A DNA stretch of 37,605 nt from Candidatus Kuenenia stuttgartensis (GTDB taxonomy: Bacteria > Planctomycetota > JAKEIC01 > DYIT01): positions 1-37,605 of the forward strand of contig DYIT01000038.1 of assembly GCA_020723505.1 (NCBI GenBank), written 5' to 3'. Below, one piece after another: positions 8,400 to 16,655 of this stretch. The notes under the pieces are model-generated. The model worked only from the letters and a program-made list of their open reading frames with translations. It did not search any database and had not been told where the DNA came from. The stretch's first letter is position 1, and each line of letters opens with the position of its first letter. The translations under genes were made by a program, and so were the position numbers.

Positions 8400-8978
8400 A
8401 TGAAGCCCGCAGTCATGGCATTCGCGCTGCTTGCGGCGGCTCTCCCCGCCCAAGGGCAGGGGCTCCTCGACCCAACCGATCCCGGACAGATCGCTTCTGG
8501 CGTCTCGCTTGGCGGCGGGGTCCATCTCTGGGGATCGGTAATCGAGGTCGGGCAGGAGGTCCTCAGCGGGGATTACTCGCTATCCTTCGAGGGGTTCTAT
8601 TCGCGAAGCGACCGGTCCTCAGGCTCCGACCGGACCAGGTCGGATATCGCGGGCGTGGATTTCATGCTGCGTTTCTACGGGTTTCCTTCCGAATGGCTCG
8701 GGATATACGCAGGCGGAGGCATCCTGGCCGGACTCGACTACTGGCGCCGGCGGGACGTCCACGGACCGGAAGTCGACCACGGCCTGAGCGGAGGAATGGG
8801 CCTCATGCTCACTGTCGGCTTCAAGATCACGGTCGCATGGAACATGTATCTCGACGTCTTCGTCAAGGCGGGCATTGCCGCCGGACTCGAGCAGGGCGGC
8901 GTGTGGGCCGCCGCCCCCGCGGGATACTTCGGTATCAAAATCGGCTTCTGGGCGCCTGCCGGCGCAAGAGAGGAGTGA
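8400..8978 (+). CDS. Small outer-membrane beta-barrel-like protein
   Basis: 192 residues from ATG 8400, preceded by AGGAA 7 bases upstream. It has a signal peptide (MKPAVMAFALLAAALPAQGQG). The mature part is built from alternating glycine- and aromatic-rich strands, for example VSLGGGVHLWGSVIEV, DYSLSFEGFYSR, GVDFMLRFYGF, LGIYAGGGILAGLDYW, GGMGLMLTVGFKITV and GYFGIKIGFW. That pattern fits an eight-stranded OmpA/opacity-type barrel ending in an aromatic strand. The last residues (APAGAREE) extend past the terminal Trp. No specific family is recognised. The longer frames starting at 8139 and 8393 overlap ogt or lie in another frame and are not credible. Confidence 0.65.
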   Translation: MKPAVMAFALLAAALPAQGQGLLDPTDPGQIASGVSLGGGVHLWGSVIEVGQEVLSGDYSLSFEGFYSRSDRSSGSDRTRSDIAGVDFMLRFYGFPSEWLGIYAGGGILAGLDYWRRRDVHGPEVDHGLSGGMGLMLTVGFKITVAWNMYLDVFVKAGIAAGLEQGGVWAAAPAGYFGIKIGFWAPAGAREE

Positions 8979-9049
8979 TTAGGCGCTGGTCGCCGCTGAT
9001 TCGTGATCGTTCGCTGGCGGGTCAATGCCTCCCAGGGCATGACGGCAGA

Positions 9050-9098
9050 GAGTCCAAAGTCGAAGGTCCGAAGTCAAAGGTCGATTGTTCGAGGTCGT
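9050..9098 (+). repeat. Degenerate GTC-rich repeat, locus A
   Basis: Between the barrel gene and the helicase, runs such as AGTCCAAAGTCGAAGGTCCG repeat a 7-10 base word of the form GTC(C/G)AA(A/G). Similar words occur at 12994-13027, 15010-15042 and 18411-18641. No protein is encoded. Confidence 0.6.
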
Positions 9099-9109
9099 CA
9101 TCACTCGCC

Positions 9110-9136
9110 CGGATTCCTGCTTTCGCCGGAATGACG
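9110..9136 (+). repeat. REP-like palindrome GGATTCC...GGAATGAC
   Basis: CCGGATTCCTGC is followed by TTTCGCCGGAATGACGG, giving inverted arms ATTCC/GGAAT around a short loop. A close relative lies at 12109-12137. Words of this type are common dispersed intergenic palindromes in many bacteria. Confidence 0.5.
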
Positions 9137-9184
9137 GCGGTGTGCTGTAGCCGCGGCACTCAGCTGCCGCGATCGGCCTGCGCC

Positions 9185-12085
9185 CTACGGCTTGCGCACG
9201 ATCTTCTCGATGTCCCACTCCACGGGCAGGCGCACTACTTCGCCTGATCGTTCGTAGAGGATGAATCCCTTTTCCATGCCGTACAGGAGCAGGTCTTTTG
9301 TTATCTCCACGTCGTCGCGGCAGTACTTCTCAATCAGGTCCATCTTCCCTTCCTTGAACCACGCGAGCGCCTGCAACCCGTCCGCCGACTTGTCCCTGCC
9401 GAGGGTGTGCATGCCGAGCTTCCCGAGACCGATTCTGAACCCATAGCGGTCCTTGATGTATTCGAGAATGTCGAACGTGGGCAGCGCATGGAGCTTCGCC
9501 GCCGGGACGTACCCCGAAAGCACGGAGTAGTCGAATTTCTTCACGTTGAAACCCACCACGAGGTCCGCCGCGGACAGGAGATTGACGAGCGCCGGGACTT
9601 CGTCCTCATGGAAAGACGAGAATACGCCTCCCCGCGAGTCCCACGCCACGACGACCGAGACCCGCATCAAATTCGCGTTCTGCCATCCGCCAACCTCCTC
9701 AGCGCTGCGCCGGGTCTCCACGTCGAACACGACCACCCGCCTGCCCTGGAACGGGCCGCCCTCCCCGGCCTCGGCCGCGCCTGCGGCGGGCTCGGGCCCT
9801 TCGCCGGCCGGCTCGGCGGATGCCGCGGGCACAGGGAGCACCCTGCGGTTCAGCATGACCTCGAGAATCGCTTTCGCGCACCGCTTGTCCAGCGGCTTGT
9901 TCCCTGACCCGCATTTCGGCGAATGCACGCAGGAGGGGCAGCCGTCCTCGCACGGGCATTCCGATACGAGGCTCAGAGTGCGACCGAGCAGGTCCAGGGC
10001 CGCGTCGAAACCCCGCTTGCACAGCCCGATTCCGCCGGGATAGCCGTCGTAGATGAAAACCGCGGGCGTCCGCGTCTGCTCGTGCAGCACGGTCGAAATC
10101 CCCCCCAGGTCGAATCTGTCGCAGAGCGCGATCAAGGGGAAGACGGAAATCGCCGCATGCTCGAGCGCATGGAGTCCGCCCATGAAGTGCATGCCCTCGT
10201 TCTCCATCGCTTCCCCGAGCCCCGCTGGGAACTCGAACCAGATTCCCGTGGTCTCGAACGTCTGCGGGGGCAGGTCGAGCTCGTGCACGCTCAGCAGTTC
10301 CTGCGTATTCTGGTTCCTCTTCTGGAATCCGACGACCTTCTCCGTCACCTTGAGCTTGCCGTAGTTCAGGATGAAGTTCCCCTCGGGCCTGCGGGAAATG
10401 GTGTCGATTATCTCGGTTTCCTTTTCGGACAGCGCGGACGTGTAGTAGGCGCACCTCGTGGGCTCGGCGAAGATGTTCGACTTCTTGAGGTCGATGCCGG
10501 TAACTATGAACTTCCCTCCCCTGTGCAGGTAGACGGCTCCTTCGTGGCATTCTGAGAAGGTGCGCGCCCCGCCGATTGACCCGATGACGCGGTTCGTGCC
10601 CTTCTCCAGTATCGTGAACCCCTCGCCAATCGACCTTATGTCCACGAAACGATGCGGCTTGCGCCTGGCGGAGAAAATCTTCCTGCCGTCCGCGCTGCGC
10701 AGCAGCCTGCGCTGGTTCTCCATGAGCTCGACCGCCTCGCGCCCGGCTTCGAGGTCGAAAGCGTCCCCCTGCGTCTCGAGCGGCCGCTCGGAGGCGGCGC
10801 ACTCCAGGTGAGGGCCCAGAATCTGCGGATTATAGGGGTCGAGCGCCGCGGACTCGAACGGCCTCCCGAAGAAATCCTCCGGATGCCTCATGAAGTACTG
10901 GTCCAGCGCGTCCTGCATGGCGACCAGCACGACCGCCGATTCCCGTCCCGCGCGCCCGACCCTGCCGCCGCGCTGCCACGTGTTGATGACCGTGCCTGGA
11001 TATCCGACGAGGATGCACACGTCCAGGGCGCCGATGTCAATGCCCATCTCCAGGGCGGACGTCGATATGACTCCGGCCATCCTTCCCGAAAACAGAGCCT
11101 CCTCGATTTCGCGGCGCTCCTCGGGCAGGAATCCCGCGCGGTACGAGCTGATTCTGTCCTTCTGGGCCGGAAGCTCGTCCACGACCCAGGAGTACATGAG
11201 CTCGGTGATTTTCCTGGCCTTGGTGAAGGCTATGGTCTTGAGGCCTTTCTTCACCGCGTGGACGAAGATCCTCGATGCGGCCGTGTACGCCGAGACCGCC
11301 GGGTTCACGAAAAGGAAGTTCCTCTCCGCTGCGGGCGACGAGTCGCGGTCCACCACGGAGAAATCGAGCCCCGTGAGCGCCTTAGCATGCTGGCCCGGGT
11401 TCGAAATCGTGGCCGAGCACGCTATGAACGTCGGCGACGCCCCGTAAAAAGCCGCCATCCTCCGAAGCCTGCGCGCCACCTGCGCCACGTGCGACCCGAA
11501 CACGCCGCGGTAGTTGTGCAGCTCGTCGAGCACCACGAACTTGAGCCCGGTGAAGAACTCCTTCCACGCGTCGTGGAACGGCAGGATTGACCTGTGAACC
11601 ATGTCGGGATTCGTTACGATGATGTTCGGCGGCGAGAGCCTGATCTTCTTCCTCTTCTGGTCAGGCGTGTCGCCGTCGTACACCGCCGCAAACCCCGCCG
11701 GGACAATGTCTAGCGACCCTCCGAGCTCGAGGACCGTCTTGAGCTGGTCCTGCTCCAGGGCCTTGATTGGGAAGACGTAGAGCGCCTTGGATGAAGGGTC
11801 GCGGAGGATTGCGTCGAACACGGGCGCGTTGTACGCCAGCGTCTTCCCCGAAGCAGTGGGCGTGGCCACTATGGTGTGCTTCCCCGCGAGGATTTGCCGG
11901 ACTGCTTCGGCCTGGTGCCTGTAGAACTCCGGCGCACCGGCCGCGGCAAGGGCGTCGACCAGCCTCCTGTCGAGCGCCTCCGGCGGCTTCTCGAAGCAGG
12001 GGACCCTGGCCTCGATTCTGCGCCGGTAGAGCGCCCCCTCGCTCTTGAAGAACCGTTCGAGGTCCTCTATGAATCTGCTAATCAA
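9185..12085 (-). CDS. MrfA-like DEAD/DEAH helicase fused to a DnaQ-like (MrfB-type) exonuclease
   Basis: 966 residues from a TTG with CAGGGAG about 7 bases upstream. Residues 50-440 are a superfamily 2 helicase: motif I ATPTASGKT (74-82), motif II DELH (187-190), and a second RecA lobe with QRGGRVGRAGR. Residues about 640-740 carry the MZB/DUF1998 zinc module, with a Cys cluster (CPCEDGCPSC, then KCG) near residues 707-725, as in YprA/MrfA. After an Ala/Glu/Gly-rich linker, residues 785-966 form a predicted RNase H-like exonuclease: Asp788-x-Glu790 (DVET), the GFNVKKFDYSVL block, and Tyr921-x3-Asp925 (YCRDD). In Bacillus subtilis, MrfA and MrfB are separate proteins that repair mitomycin damage. 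Here they seem joined, so DNA unwinding and 3'-5' degradation would be coupled. Repair is the best guess for the role. Confidence 0.85.
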   Translation of the reverse strand: MISRFIEDLERFFKSEGALYRRRIEARVPCFEKPPEALDRRLVDALAAAGAPEFYRHQAEAVRQILAGKHTIVATPTASGKTLAYNAPVFDAILRDPSSKALYVFPIKALEQDQLKTVLELGGSLDIVPAGFAAVYDGDTPDQKRKKIRLSPPNIIVTNPDMVHRSILPFHDAWKEFFTGLKFVVLDELHNYRGVFGSHVAQVARRLRRMAAFYGASPTFIACSATISNPGQHAKALTGLDFSVVDRDSSPAAERNFLFVNPAVSAYTAASRIFVHAVKKGLKTIAFTKARKITELMYSWVVDELPAQKDRISSYRAGFLPEERREIEEALFSGRMAGVISTSALEMGIDIGALDVCILVGYPGTVINTWQRGGRVGRAGRESAVVLVAMQDALDQYFMRHPEDFFGRPFESAALDPYNPQILGPHLECAASERPLETQGDAFDLEAGREAVELMENQRRLLRSADGRKIFSARRKPHRFVDIRSIGEGFTILEKGTNRVIGSIGGARTFSECHEGAVYLHRGGKFIVTGIDLKKSNIFAEPTRCAYYTSALSEKETEIIDTISRRPEGNFILNYGKLKVTEKVVGFQKRNQNTQELLSVHELDLPPQTFETTGIWFEFPAGLGEAMENEGMHFMGGLHALEHAAISVFPLIALCDRFDLGGISTVLHEQTRTPAVFIYDGYPGGIGLCKRGFDAALDLLGRTLSLVSECPCEDGCPSCVHSPKCGSGNKPLDKRCAKAILEVMLNRRVLPVPAASAEPAGEGPEPAAGAAEAGEGGPFQGRRVVVFDVETRRSAEEVGGWQNANLMRVSVVVAWDSRGGVFSSFHEDEVPALVNLLSAADLVVGFNVKKFDYSVLSGYVPAAKLHALPTFDILEYIKDRYGFRIGLGKLGMHTLGRDKSADGLQALAWFKEGKMDLIEKYCRDDVEITKDLLLYGMEKGFILYERSGEVVRLPVEWDIEKIVRKP

Positions 12086-12108
12086 GTCAGGCTCCCTGGA
12101 CGAATAGC

Positions 12109-12137
12109 CCCGGATTCCGTTTCGCGCCGGAATGACC
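12109..12137 (+). repeat. REP-like palindrome GGATTCC...GGAATGAC, second copy
   Basis: CCCGGATTCCG followed by TTTCGCGCCGGAATGACC, just upstream of the helicase start and downstream of the TM2 gene. It resembles the element at 9110-9136, so the helicase gene is flanked by one copy on each side. Confidence 0.45.
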
Positions 12138-12238
12138 TGGCGGCGCGCCGCGCATCGTGCTTGCGTCTGCGGCTCGTGGCTTTTGGTCCGCTGAAGCGGC
12201 CCGGCGGATGGGAGGGCGATTCGGCGTGTCGAACCCGC

Positions 12239-12598
12239 TCATTCGAACGGCACTCCCTCCGCGTCCTCGGTCACGGTGCAGACCTCGACTATCGTCCAGA
12301 TGAAGGCGGGAAGCCAGAGAATCCAGCATGACAGGATGCTCATGAGCAGCTGCGCGAGCCCCTTGCCCGTGTAGCCTGCGTAGAAGTTGTGTATGCCGGG
12401 GAAACCGAAGAAGCCCGGAAGTAGGCCGAGCAACTGATAGGTCGACTTGCTCTTCGCCTGGCGCCCCTGCTGCACGGGTCCATGCGGAACCGGAGCAGAG
12501 TATCCCGGTTCCCCGGCATGACCCGATGCGGGCGCCCCGCACCTCTTGCAGAACCCCTCGCCGCCTCGCACCTCGCCTCCGCATTGCCCGCAAAACAT
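12239..12598 (-). CDS. Zinc-ribbon TM2-domain membrane protein
   Basis: 119 residues. The N-terminus is a zinc ribbon with Cys3, Cys6, Cys17 and Cys20 (FCGQCG, FCKRCG). A Gly/Pro-rich linker leads to a TM2 domain at about residues 48-105: two membrane helices around the family's FPGIHNFYAGYTGKGLAQLL block, which carries the conserved G-x-H-x-F-Y-x-G pattern. The C-terminus is acidic. GAGGTG lies 6 bases before the ATG. TM2 proteins are widespread small membrane proteins without an established biochemical role in bacteria. The gene stands alone between the helicase and a repeat-filled gap. Confidence 0.85.
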   Translation of the reverse strand: MFCGQCGGEVRGGEGFCKRCGAPASGHAGEPGYSAPVPHGPVQQGRQAKSKSTYQLLGLLPGFFGFPGIHNFYAGYTGKGLAQLLMSILSCWILWLPAFIWTIVEVCTVTEDAEGVPFE

Positions 12599-13012
12599 GG
12601 TTCACCTCAAGGATAGGGGCCTTTGAATTCGATGCCGATACAGTATAACCCGGATAACGACAAACAGTCGCGGATTATCCCGGATTAGACGAGCACGGAA
12701 TGAAACCCGCCCCGCCTTCGTCTGGAGTCCGGGAAGAGACGGAGTGAAACCCGCCGAGCCTCATGGTTTATCATCAAGGCGGAGGCGGGGCGGGCTTCGC
12801 TCCGCGGATGCAGGATTTCCAGGCGAAGGCGGGCAGGGTCTTCGACGGTCCACGGCTCGCAGCCAGTCAACGGTTCACGCCATCTTCCCATCCCTCTTCT
12901 CTATTCTCTCTTCCCTCTTCGCCCCTACAGCCCACGGCTCACGGTCTTCGACCCTCGACCCTGCACCCCTCACCCTGGCAACCAGGCAAGTATTGACCTG
13001 CGACTTTGGACT
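12599..13012. other. Repeat-rich intergenic gap
   Basis: About 410 bases with no believable gene. The words GGAATGAAACCCGCC (12700-12714) and GGAGTGAAACCCGCC (12740-12754) form a direct repeat. CCGCCCCGCCT (about 12709) can pair with AGGCGGGGCGG (about 12783). From 12900 there is pyrimidine-rich low-complexity sequence (TTCTCTATTCTCTCTTCCC), then CCACGGCTCACGG and CGACCCTCGACCCTG words, then the GTC-rich locus B (12994-13027). Confidence 0.5.
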
Positions 13013-13027
13013 TCAGACTTTGGACCT
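12994..13027 (-). repeat. Degenerate GTC-rich repeat, locus B
   Basis: Plus-strand words GACTTTGGACTTCAGACTTTGGACC, read on the minus strand, give the GTCCAAAGTC pattern of locus A. The repeat overlaps the last codons of the radical SAM gene and supplies its stop codon. Confidence 0.55.
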
Positions 13028-14866
13028 GTTCAAAGCGCATCCCGTCTTTACGGGCATGCACCCCGCGCACCGCCCTTCGATGCAGGAATCCGTAAGGTCT
13101 CCGCAAAGGCTCTTCTCGTACTCCCGGCGCAGGAATTCCCTGGAAACGCCGGGATCCACAATCTCCCACGGGAACGACTCCTCGTCGCCCCTGGCCCTGG
13201 AATAATTCCTCGGGTCCACCCCGGTCTCCAGGAAAGCCCTGTCGTACAGCTCGGGTTTGAAATGGTCGTCCCACGCGTCGAACCTGCAACCGAGCCTCCA
13301 CGCGGCCTCCACCGCCCTCGCCACATCCCTGTCCCCGCGGGCAAGCACGGTCTCAATCATGTTGCGCCGCGGGTCGTGCATCTTGAACTGCACCGACTTC
13401 ATCCTCACCTTGCGTTTAATCTCCCCCTGGAACCCCCTGAGCCGGTCAATCTGCTCCATCTGGCACCACTGCATGGGCGTGTGAGGCCTGGGGACGAAAT
13501 TCGACACCGTCACGTTCACCTGGCCCGGCCCCCTGCCAAAGGCCCTCCTCAGACCGGAAATCCGCTGCGCCAAATCCACGACCGCCGCCCGGTCGTCCTC
13601 CGTCTCCCCGGGAAGGCCTATCATGAAATAGAGCTTCAGAACTCTCCAGCCGCGCCGCCACGCCTCCACGGCCACCTTCTCGAGATCCGCGTCGTGCACG
13701 TTCTTGTTCACCCTGTTCCTCAGCCCCTCGCATGCCGCCTCGGGAGCCAGCGTCAACCCCGATTTGCGCACCTCCGACAGGCCCTCGGGCAGGTCGGCTA
13801 GCCCCTCGTCTATGCGGAGCGACGGCATCGAGACGCCGACGGCATGAGGAGTGAATTCGGCCACGAGGTCGCGCAGAAGGGCCGACACGCCGGGGTAGTC
13901 GGCACTGGAGAGCGACGCAAGCGAAATCGAGGAGTATCCCGTGTTCCGGTACGTCTCCCTGGCGAGTTCCAGAATCCTCGCCTTCGACCTGAGCCTCGGC
14001 GGCCTGCGCGTGTACCCGGCCTGGCAGAACCTGCAGAAATTCGGGCATCCGCGCATGATCTCGAGCACGATCCTCTCGTGCGCCGTCTCCACTGCCGGCA
14101 CGGGAGGCGCCACGGGGAACCGGGCGTTCTCGAAGTCCGTGCACAGGCCGGCCTGTATCCTCGCGGGCAGGCCGTCCTTCAGCGCCTTCACCATGCCCGT
14201 GCTCCCCGCTCCGGCGGGCGCGTACAGCGAAGGCACGTACACGCCACGGATCACGGACAGGGCTTCGAGCAGCGCCGGCCTTTGCATCTCCCGCAGGGGC
14301 AGGTCGCGGAGGGCTTCGAGGAAACCCGGGAGCGTGTCCTCGGCGTCCCCGGGCAGGAAGGCGTCGACGAAGGGCGCCATGGGCTCCGGAGCCATGGTCG
14401 CCGGCCCTCCGGCAATAACGAGCGGGTCGCCCGGACGCCTGTCCGCGGACCTGAGCGGGATGCCCGCGAGGTCCAGCGCGTTGAGCACGTTGGTGAAGAG
14501 AATCTCGTATTGAATCGAGAACGCGACAACGTCGAACTCCCGCACCAGCGACCTGCTCTCGAGAGTGAATAGCGGGATGCCCCTGCCGCGCATCGCCGCC
14601 TCCATGTCGGGCATGGGGCAGAAGAACCGCTCGGCGGCGACTCCGTTCCCGGCGTTCATCAGGTCATGGACTATGTGGAATCCGAGGCAGGACATCCCGA
14701 TTTCGTATGCGTCCGGGAACCCGAGCGCAACCCGCAGATCCGCCGCGCCCAGGTCCTTCCTCGCAACGTTGCATTCCAGGCCGAGATACTGCCCCGGCTT
14801 GCGGACAGTCTCCAGAATCCCGAAAAGCAGGTCGTCGGAAATCCTCGAAATCGCGGGCATGCGCAT
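13013..14866 (-). CDS. B12-binding-type radical SAM protein (TIGR03960-like)
   Basis: 617 residues. The N-terminal half resembles the cobalamin-binding-type fold common in this group (VALGFPDAYEIGMSCLGFHI, then DVVAFSIQYEI and PLVIAGGPATMAPEP). The radical SAM core holds the 4Fe-4S motif CPNFCRFC with Cys274, Cys278 and Cys281, followed by QAGYTRRPPRLRSKARI. Further core motifs are LKLYFMIGLPGETEDD and NFVPRPHTPMQW. The C-terminus has a second Cys group (CIEGRCAGCMPVKTGC) that could bind another cluster or zinc. Proteins of this type are uncharacterised; many stand next to a DUF2344 partner, which is absent here. The start is ATG 14866 or ATG 14860, both with weak ribosome sites. The last residues (NRSKV) and the stop are encoded by GTC-rich repeat sequence. 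Confidence 0.85.
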   Translation of the reverse strand: MRMPAISRISDDLLFGILETVRKPGQYLGLECNVARKDLGAADLRVALGFPDAYEIGMSCLGFHIVHDLMNAGNGVAAERFFCPMPDMEAAMRGRGIPLFTLESRSLVREFDVVAFSIQYEILFTNVLNALDLAGIPLRSADRRPGDPLVIAGGPATMAPEPMAPFVDAFLPGDAEDTLPGFLEALRDLPLREMQRPALLEALSVIRGVYVPSLYAPAGAGSTGMVKALKDGLPARIQAGLCTDFENARFPVAPPVPAVETAHERIVLEIMRGCPNFCRFCQAGYTRRPPRLRSKARILELARETYRNTGYSSISLASLSSADYPGVSALLRDLVAEFTPHAVGVSMPSLRIDEGLADLPEGLSEVRKSGLTLAPEAACEGLRNRVNKNVHDADLEKVAVEAWRRGWRVLKLYFMIGLPGETEDDRAAVVDLAQRISGLRRAFGRGPGQVNVTVSNFVPRPHTPMQWCQMEQIDRLRGFQGEIKRKVRMKSVQFKMHDPRRNMIETVLARGDRDVARAVEAAWRLGCRFDAWDDHFKPELYDRAFLETGVDPRNYSRARGDEESFPWEIVDPGVSREFLRREYEKSLCGDLTDSCIEGRCAGCMPVKTGCALNRSKV

Positions 14867-15009
14867 GGGGATCCATCGAATACGGAATCAGACCCGGGGC
14901 AATCCATGGGATTCTACTCCCGCTGCCGCCAACTTCGTAGTCATTTCGGCCCGCCTTCGTCTTGAACTCCTTTCGAGGGCGGATTATGGGATTTGGGATT
15001 TCCCTCGCC

Positions 15010-15042
15010 TGTGGACTTTGGACATTCGACTTTCGACATTCT
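15010..15042 (-). repeat. Degenerate GTC-rich repeat, locus C
   Basis: Words TGGACTTTGGACATTCGAC and TTTCGACATTC follow GGGATTTGGGATTTCCC (14987-15003) in the 207-base gap between the second carbamoyltransferase and the radical SAM gene. The orientation matches locus B. Confidence 0.5.
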
Positions 15043-15073
15043 CGTTGATTGGCGGCGGAACCCGTCCCGCTCG

Positions 15074-16651
15074 TTACTTCTCGACCAGCCATCTCCCCAT
15101 GACCAGCGCGTCGAGCGGCGAGGAGTAGAAGGACATGACGGCGTCCCTCGGGGTGCAGACAATGGGTTCCGGGCCGATGTTGAACGAGGTGTTGAGCACC
15201 GCTCCGGCGCCTGTGAGCGCCTTGAACGCCGAGATCAGGGCGTGGAATTCAGGCTGGACCGCTTTGCTCACGGTCTGAGCCCTGACCGATCCGTCCACGT
15301 GAACGACGCCCGGGACTTCGGACCTTGCCGCGCCGTTCGCCATGAACGCCACGAGCATGAACGGCGATTCCCGCCAGACGTCGAAATACCTCGGCATGTC
15401 CTCGAGCAGGACCGACGGCGCGAGCGGCCTCCAAGGCTCCCTGCCCTTGATACGGTTCACCTTCGCCGCGATCTCCGGGTCCCTCGGGTCCGCAAGGATG
15501 CTTCTGCCGCCGAGCGCGCGGGGACCGATTTCCATGCCGCCCTGGAACCAGCCTATGATTCTCCCCTTGGCGAGGAGGGCGGCCGCCTCTGCCGCGGGGT
15601 CGTCCATGGGCCTGAAATTGCCCATGCGCGTCCGCGTAAGCGCCGTCCTGACCTGCTCGTCCGTGAATTTGGGGCCGTGGAACGCGTGGTCGAACTTGAT
15701 GTCCGGCTTGACGCCGACGATCTCGCGGTAGGTGAGCATCGCCGCGCCCAGGGCCGTCCCCGCGTCGTTCGACGCCGGCTGCACGAAAATCCTCTCGGCG
15801 ATTCCCGACCTGAGCAGCGCGCCGTTCGCCGAGCAGTTCAAGGAGCACCCGCCGGCCAGGCAGAAGTCGGAAATCCCGGTTTTCTCCCTGAGGATGGTTG
15901 CCATTGCGATGAGGCCCTTTTCGAAGGCCGCCTGAATCGTCGCGGCGAGGTCCTTGTGCTCCTGGGTGATTTCCGCGCCGGGCCGGCGCGGGACGAGCTT
16001 GGACGTGAACCTGCGGAATCTGCGCTTCGAAATGTAGGGGAGATTGGGGGGATCATACCAGTCGATGAAGTCCAGCCTCGAGATGTCCGGCGTTCCGTAC
16101 GCCGCGAGCCCCATCACCTTGCCCTCGTCGCGGTGGGCAATGAACCCGAGCGCTTCCGTGACCTTGCCGTAGACGTAGCCCCACGACTCCTTGAGCGGAA
16201 GCTCCTGGATGGCCCTGATGTCGTCTCCTTCGCCCACGCCGAGCAGCCCGGACTCCTGCTCGCCCCTGCCGTCCCATGTTATGACGCAGGCCTTGTCGAA
16301 GGGCGAGGGGTAGAAGGCGCTCGCCGCATGGGTCAGGTGGTGGCGGATGTACTTTACGCGCTTGTCTTCGATGTCAATCGGCAGCTGCTTGAACTGGTAG
16401 TCCCAGATGAACTTCTCCTTGCGTTTGCGGTAGTCGGCGGCGTCCCATCCCACGGATATGAAGTTCACGCCGGAGAGATCGATGCAACCCGCCTCGAGGC
16501 AGTTCTCGAGGGCCTTGTTCGGAGCAACGCCGTGGGACTGCTTGAACCTGTTGAGCCTCTCCTCCTCGACCATGCGGACGAGTCCGCCGCCGGAAATCAG
16601 GCACGCGGCGTTGTTCCAGGCCATCGGGTGCGTAAGGCCCAGTATGTGCAT
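15074..16651 (-). CDS. Carbamoyltransferase, NodU family (second of a tandem pair)
   Basis: 525 residues. NodU/TobZ-type enzymes use carbamoyl phosphate and ATP to place a carbamoyl group on a hydroxyl of a sugar or natural product. The N-terminal domain is Kae1-like: it opens MHILGLTHPMAWNNAACLI, then MVEEERLNRFK, and has the metal-binding H-x3-H at His104/His108 (HHLTH), then CVITWDGRGEQESGL. The middle carries FCLAGGCSLNCSANG. The C-terminal domain has GWFQGGMEIGPRALGGRSILADPRD and VLNTSFNIGPEPIV, both standard. It starts 4 bases after its upstream paralogue, whose last codons contain the AAGGA ribosome site, so the two are coupled. The acceptor is unknown; no sugar-pathway neighbours are in the window. 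Confidence 0.9.
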   Translation of the reverse strand: MHILGLTHPMAWNNAACLISGGGLVRMVEEERLNRFKQSHGVAPNKALENCLEAGCIDLSGVNFISVGWDAADYRKRKEKFIWDYQFKQLPIDIEDKRVKYIRHHLTHAASAFYPSPFDKACVITWDGRGEQESGLLGVGEGDDIRAIQELPLKESWGYVYGKVTEALGFIAHRDEGKVMGLAAYGTPDISRLDFIDWYDPPNLPYISKRRFRRFTSKLVPRRPGAEITQEHKDLAATIQAAFEKGLIAMATILREKTGISDFCLAGGCSLNCSANGALLRSGIAERIFVQPASNDAGTALGAAMLTYREIVGVKPDIKFDHAFHGPKFTDEQVRTALTRTRMGNFRPMDDPAAEAAALLAKGRIIGWFQGGMEIGPRALGGRSILADPRDPEIAAKVNRIKGREPWRPLAPSVLLEDMPRYFDVWRESPFMLVAFMANGAARSEVPGVVHVDGSVRAQTVSKAVQPEFHALISAFKALTGAGAVLNTSFNIGPEPIVCTPRDAVMSFYSSPLDALVMGRWLVEK

Positions 16652-16655
16652 CTGT

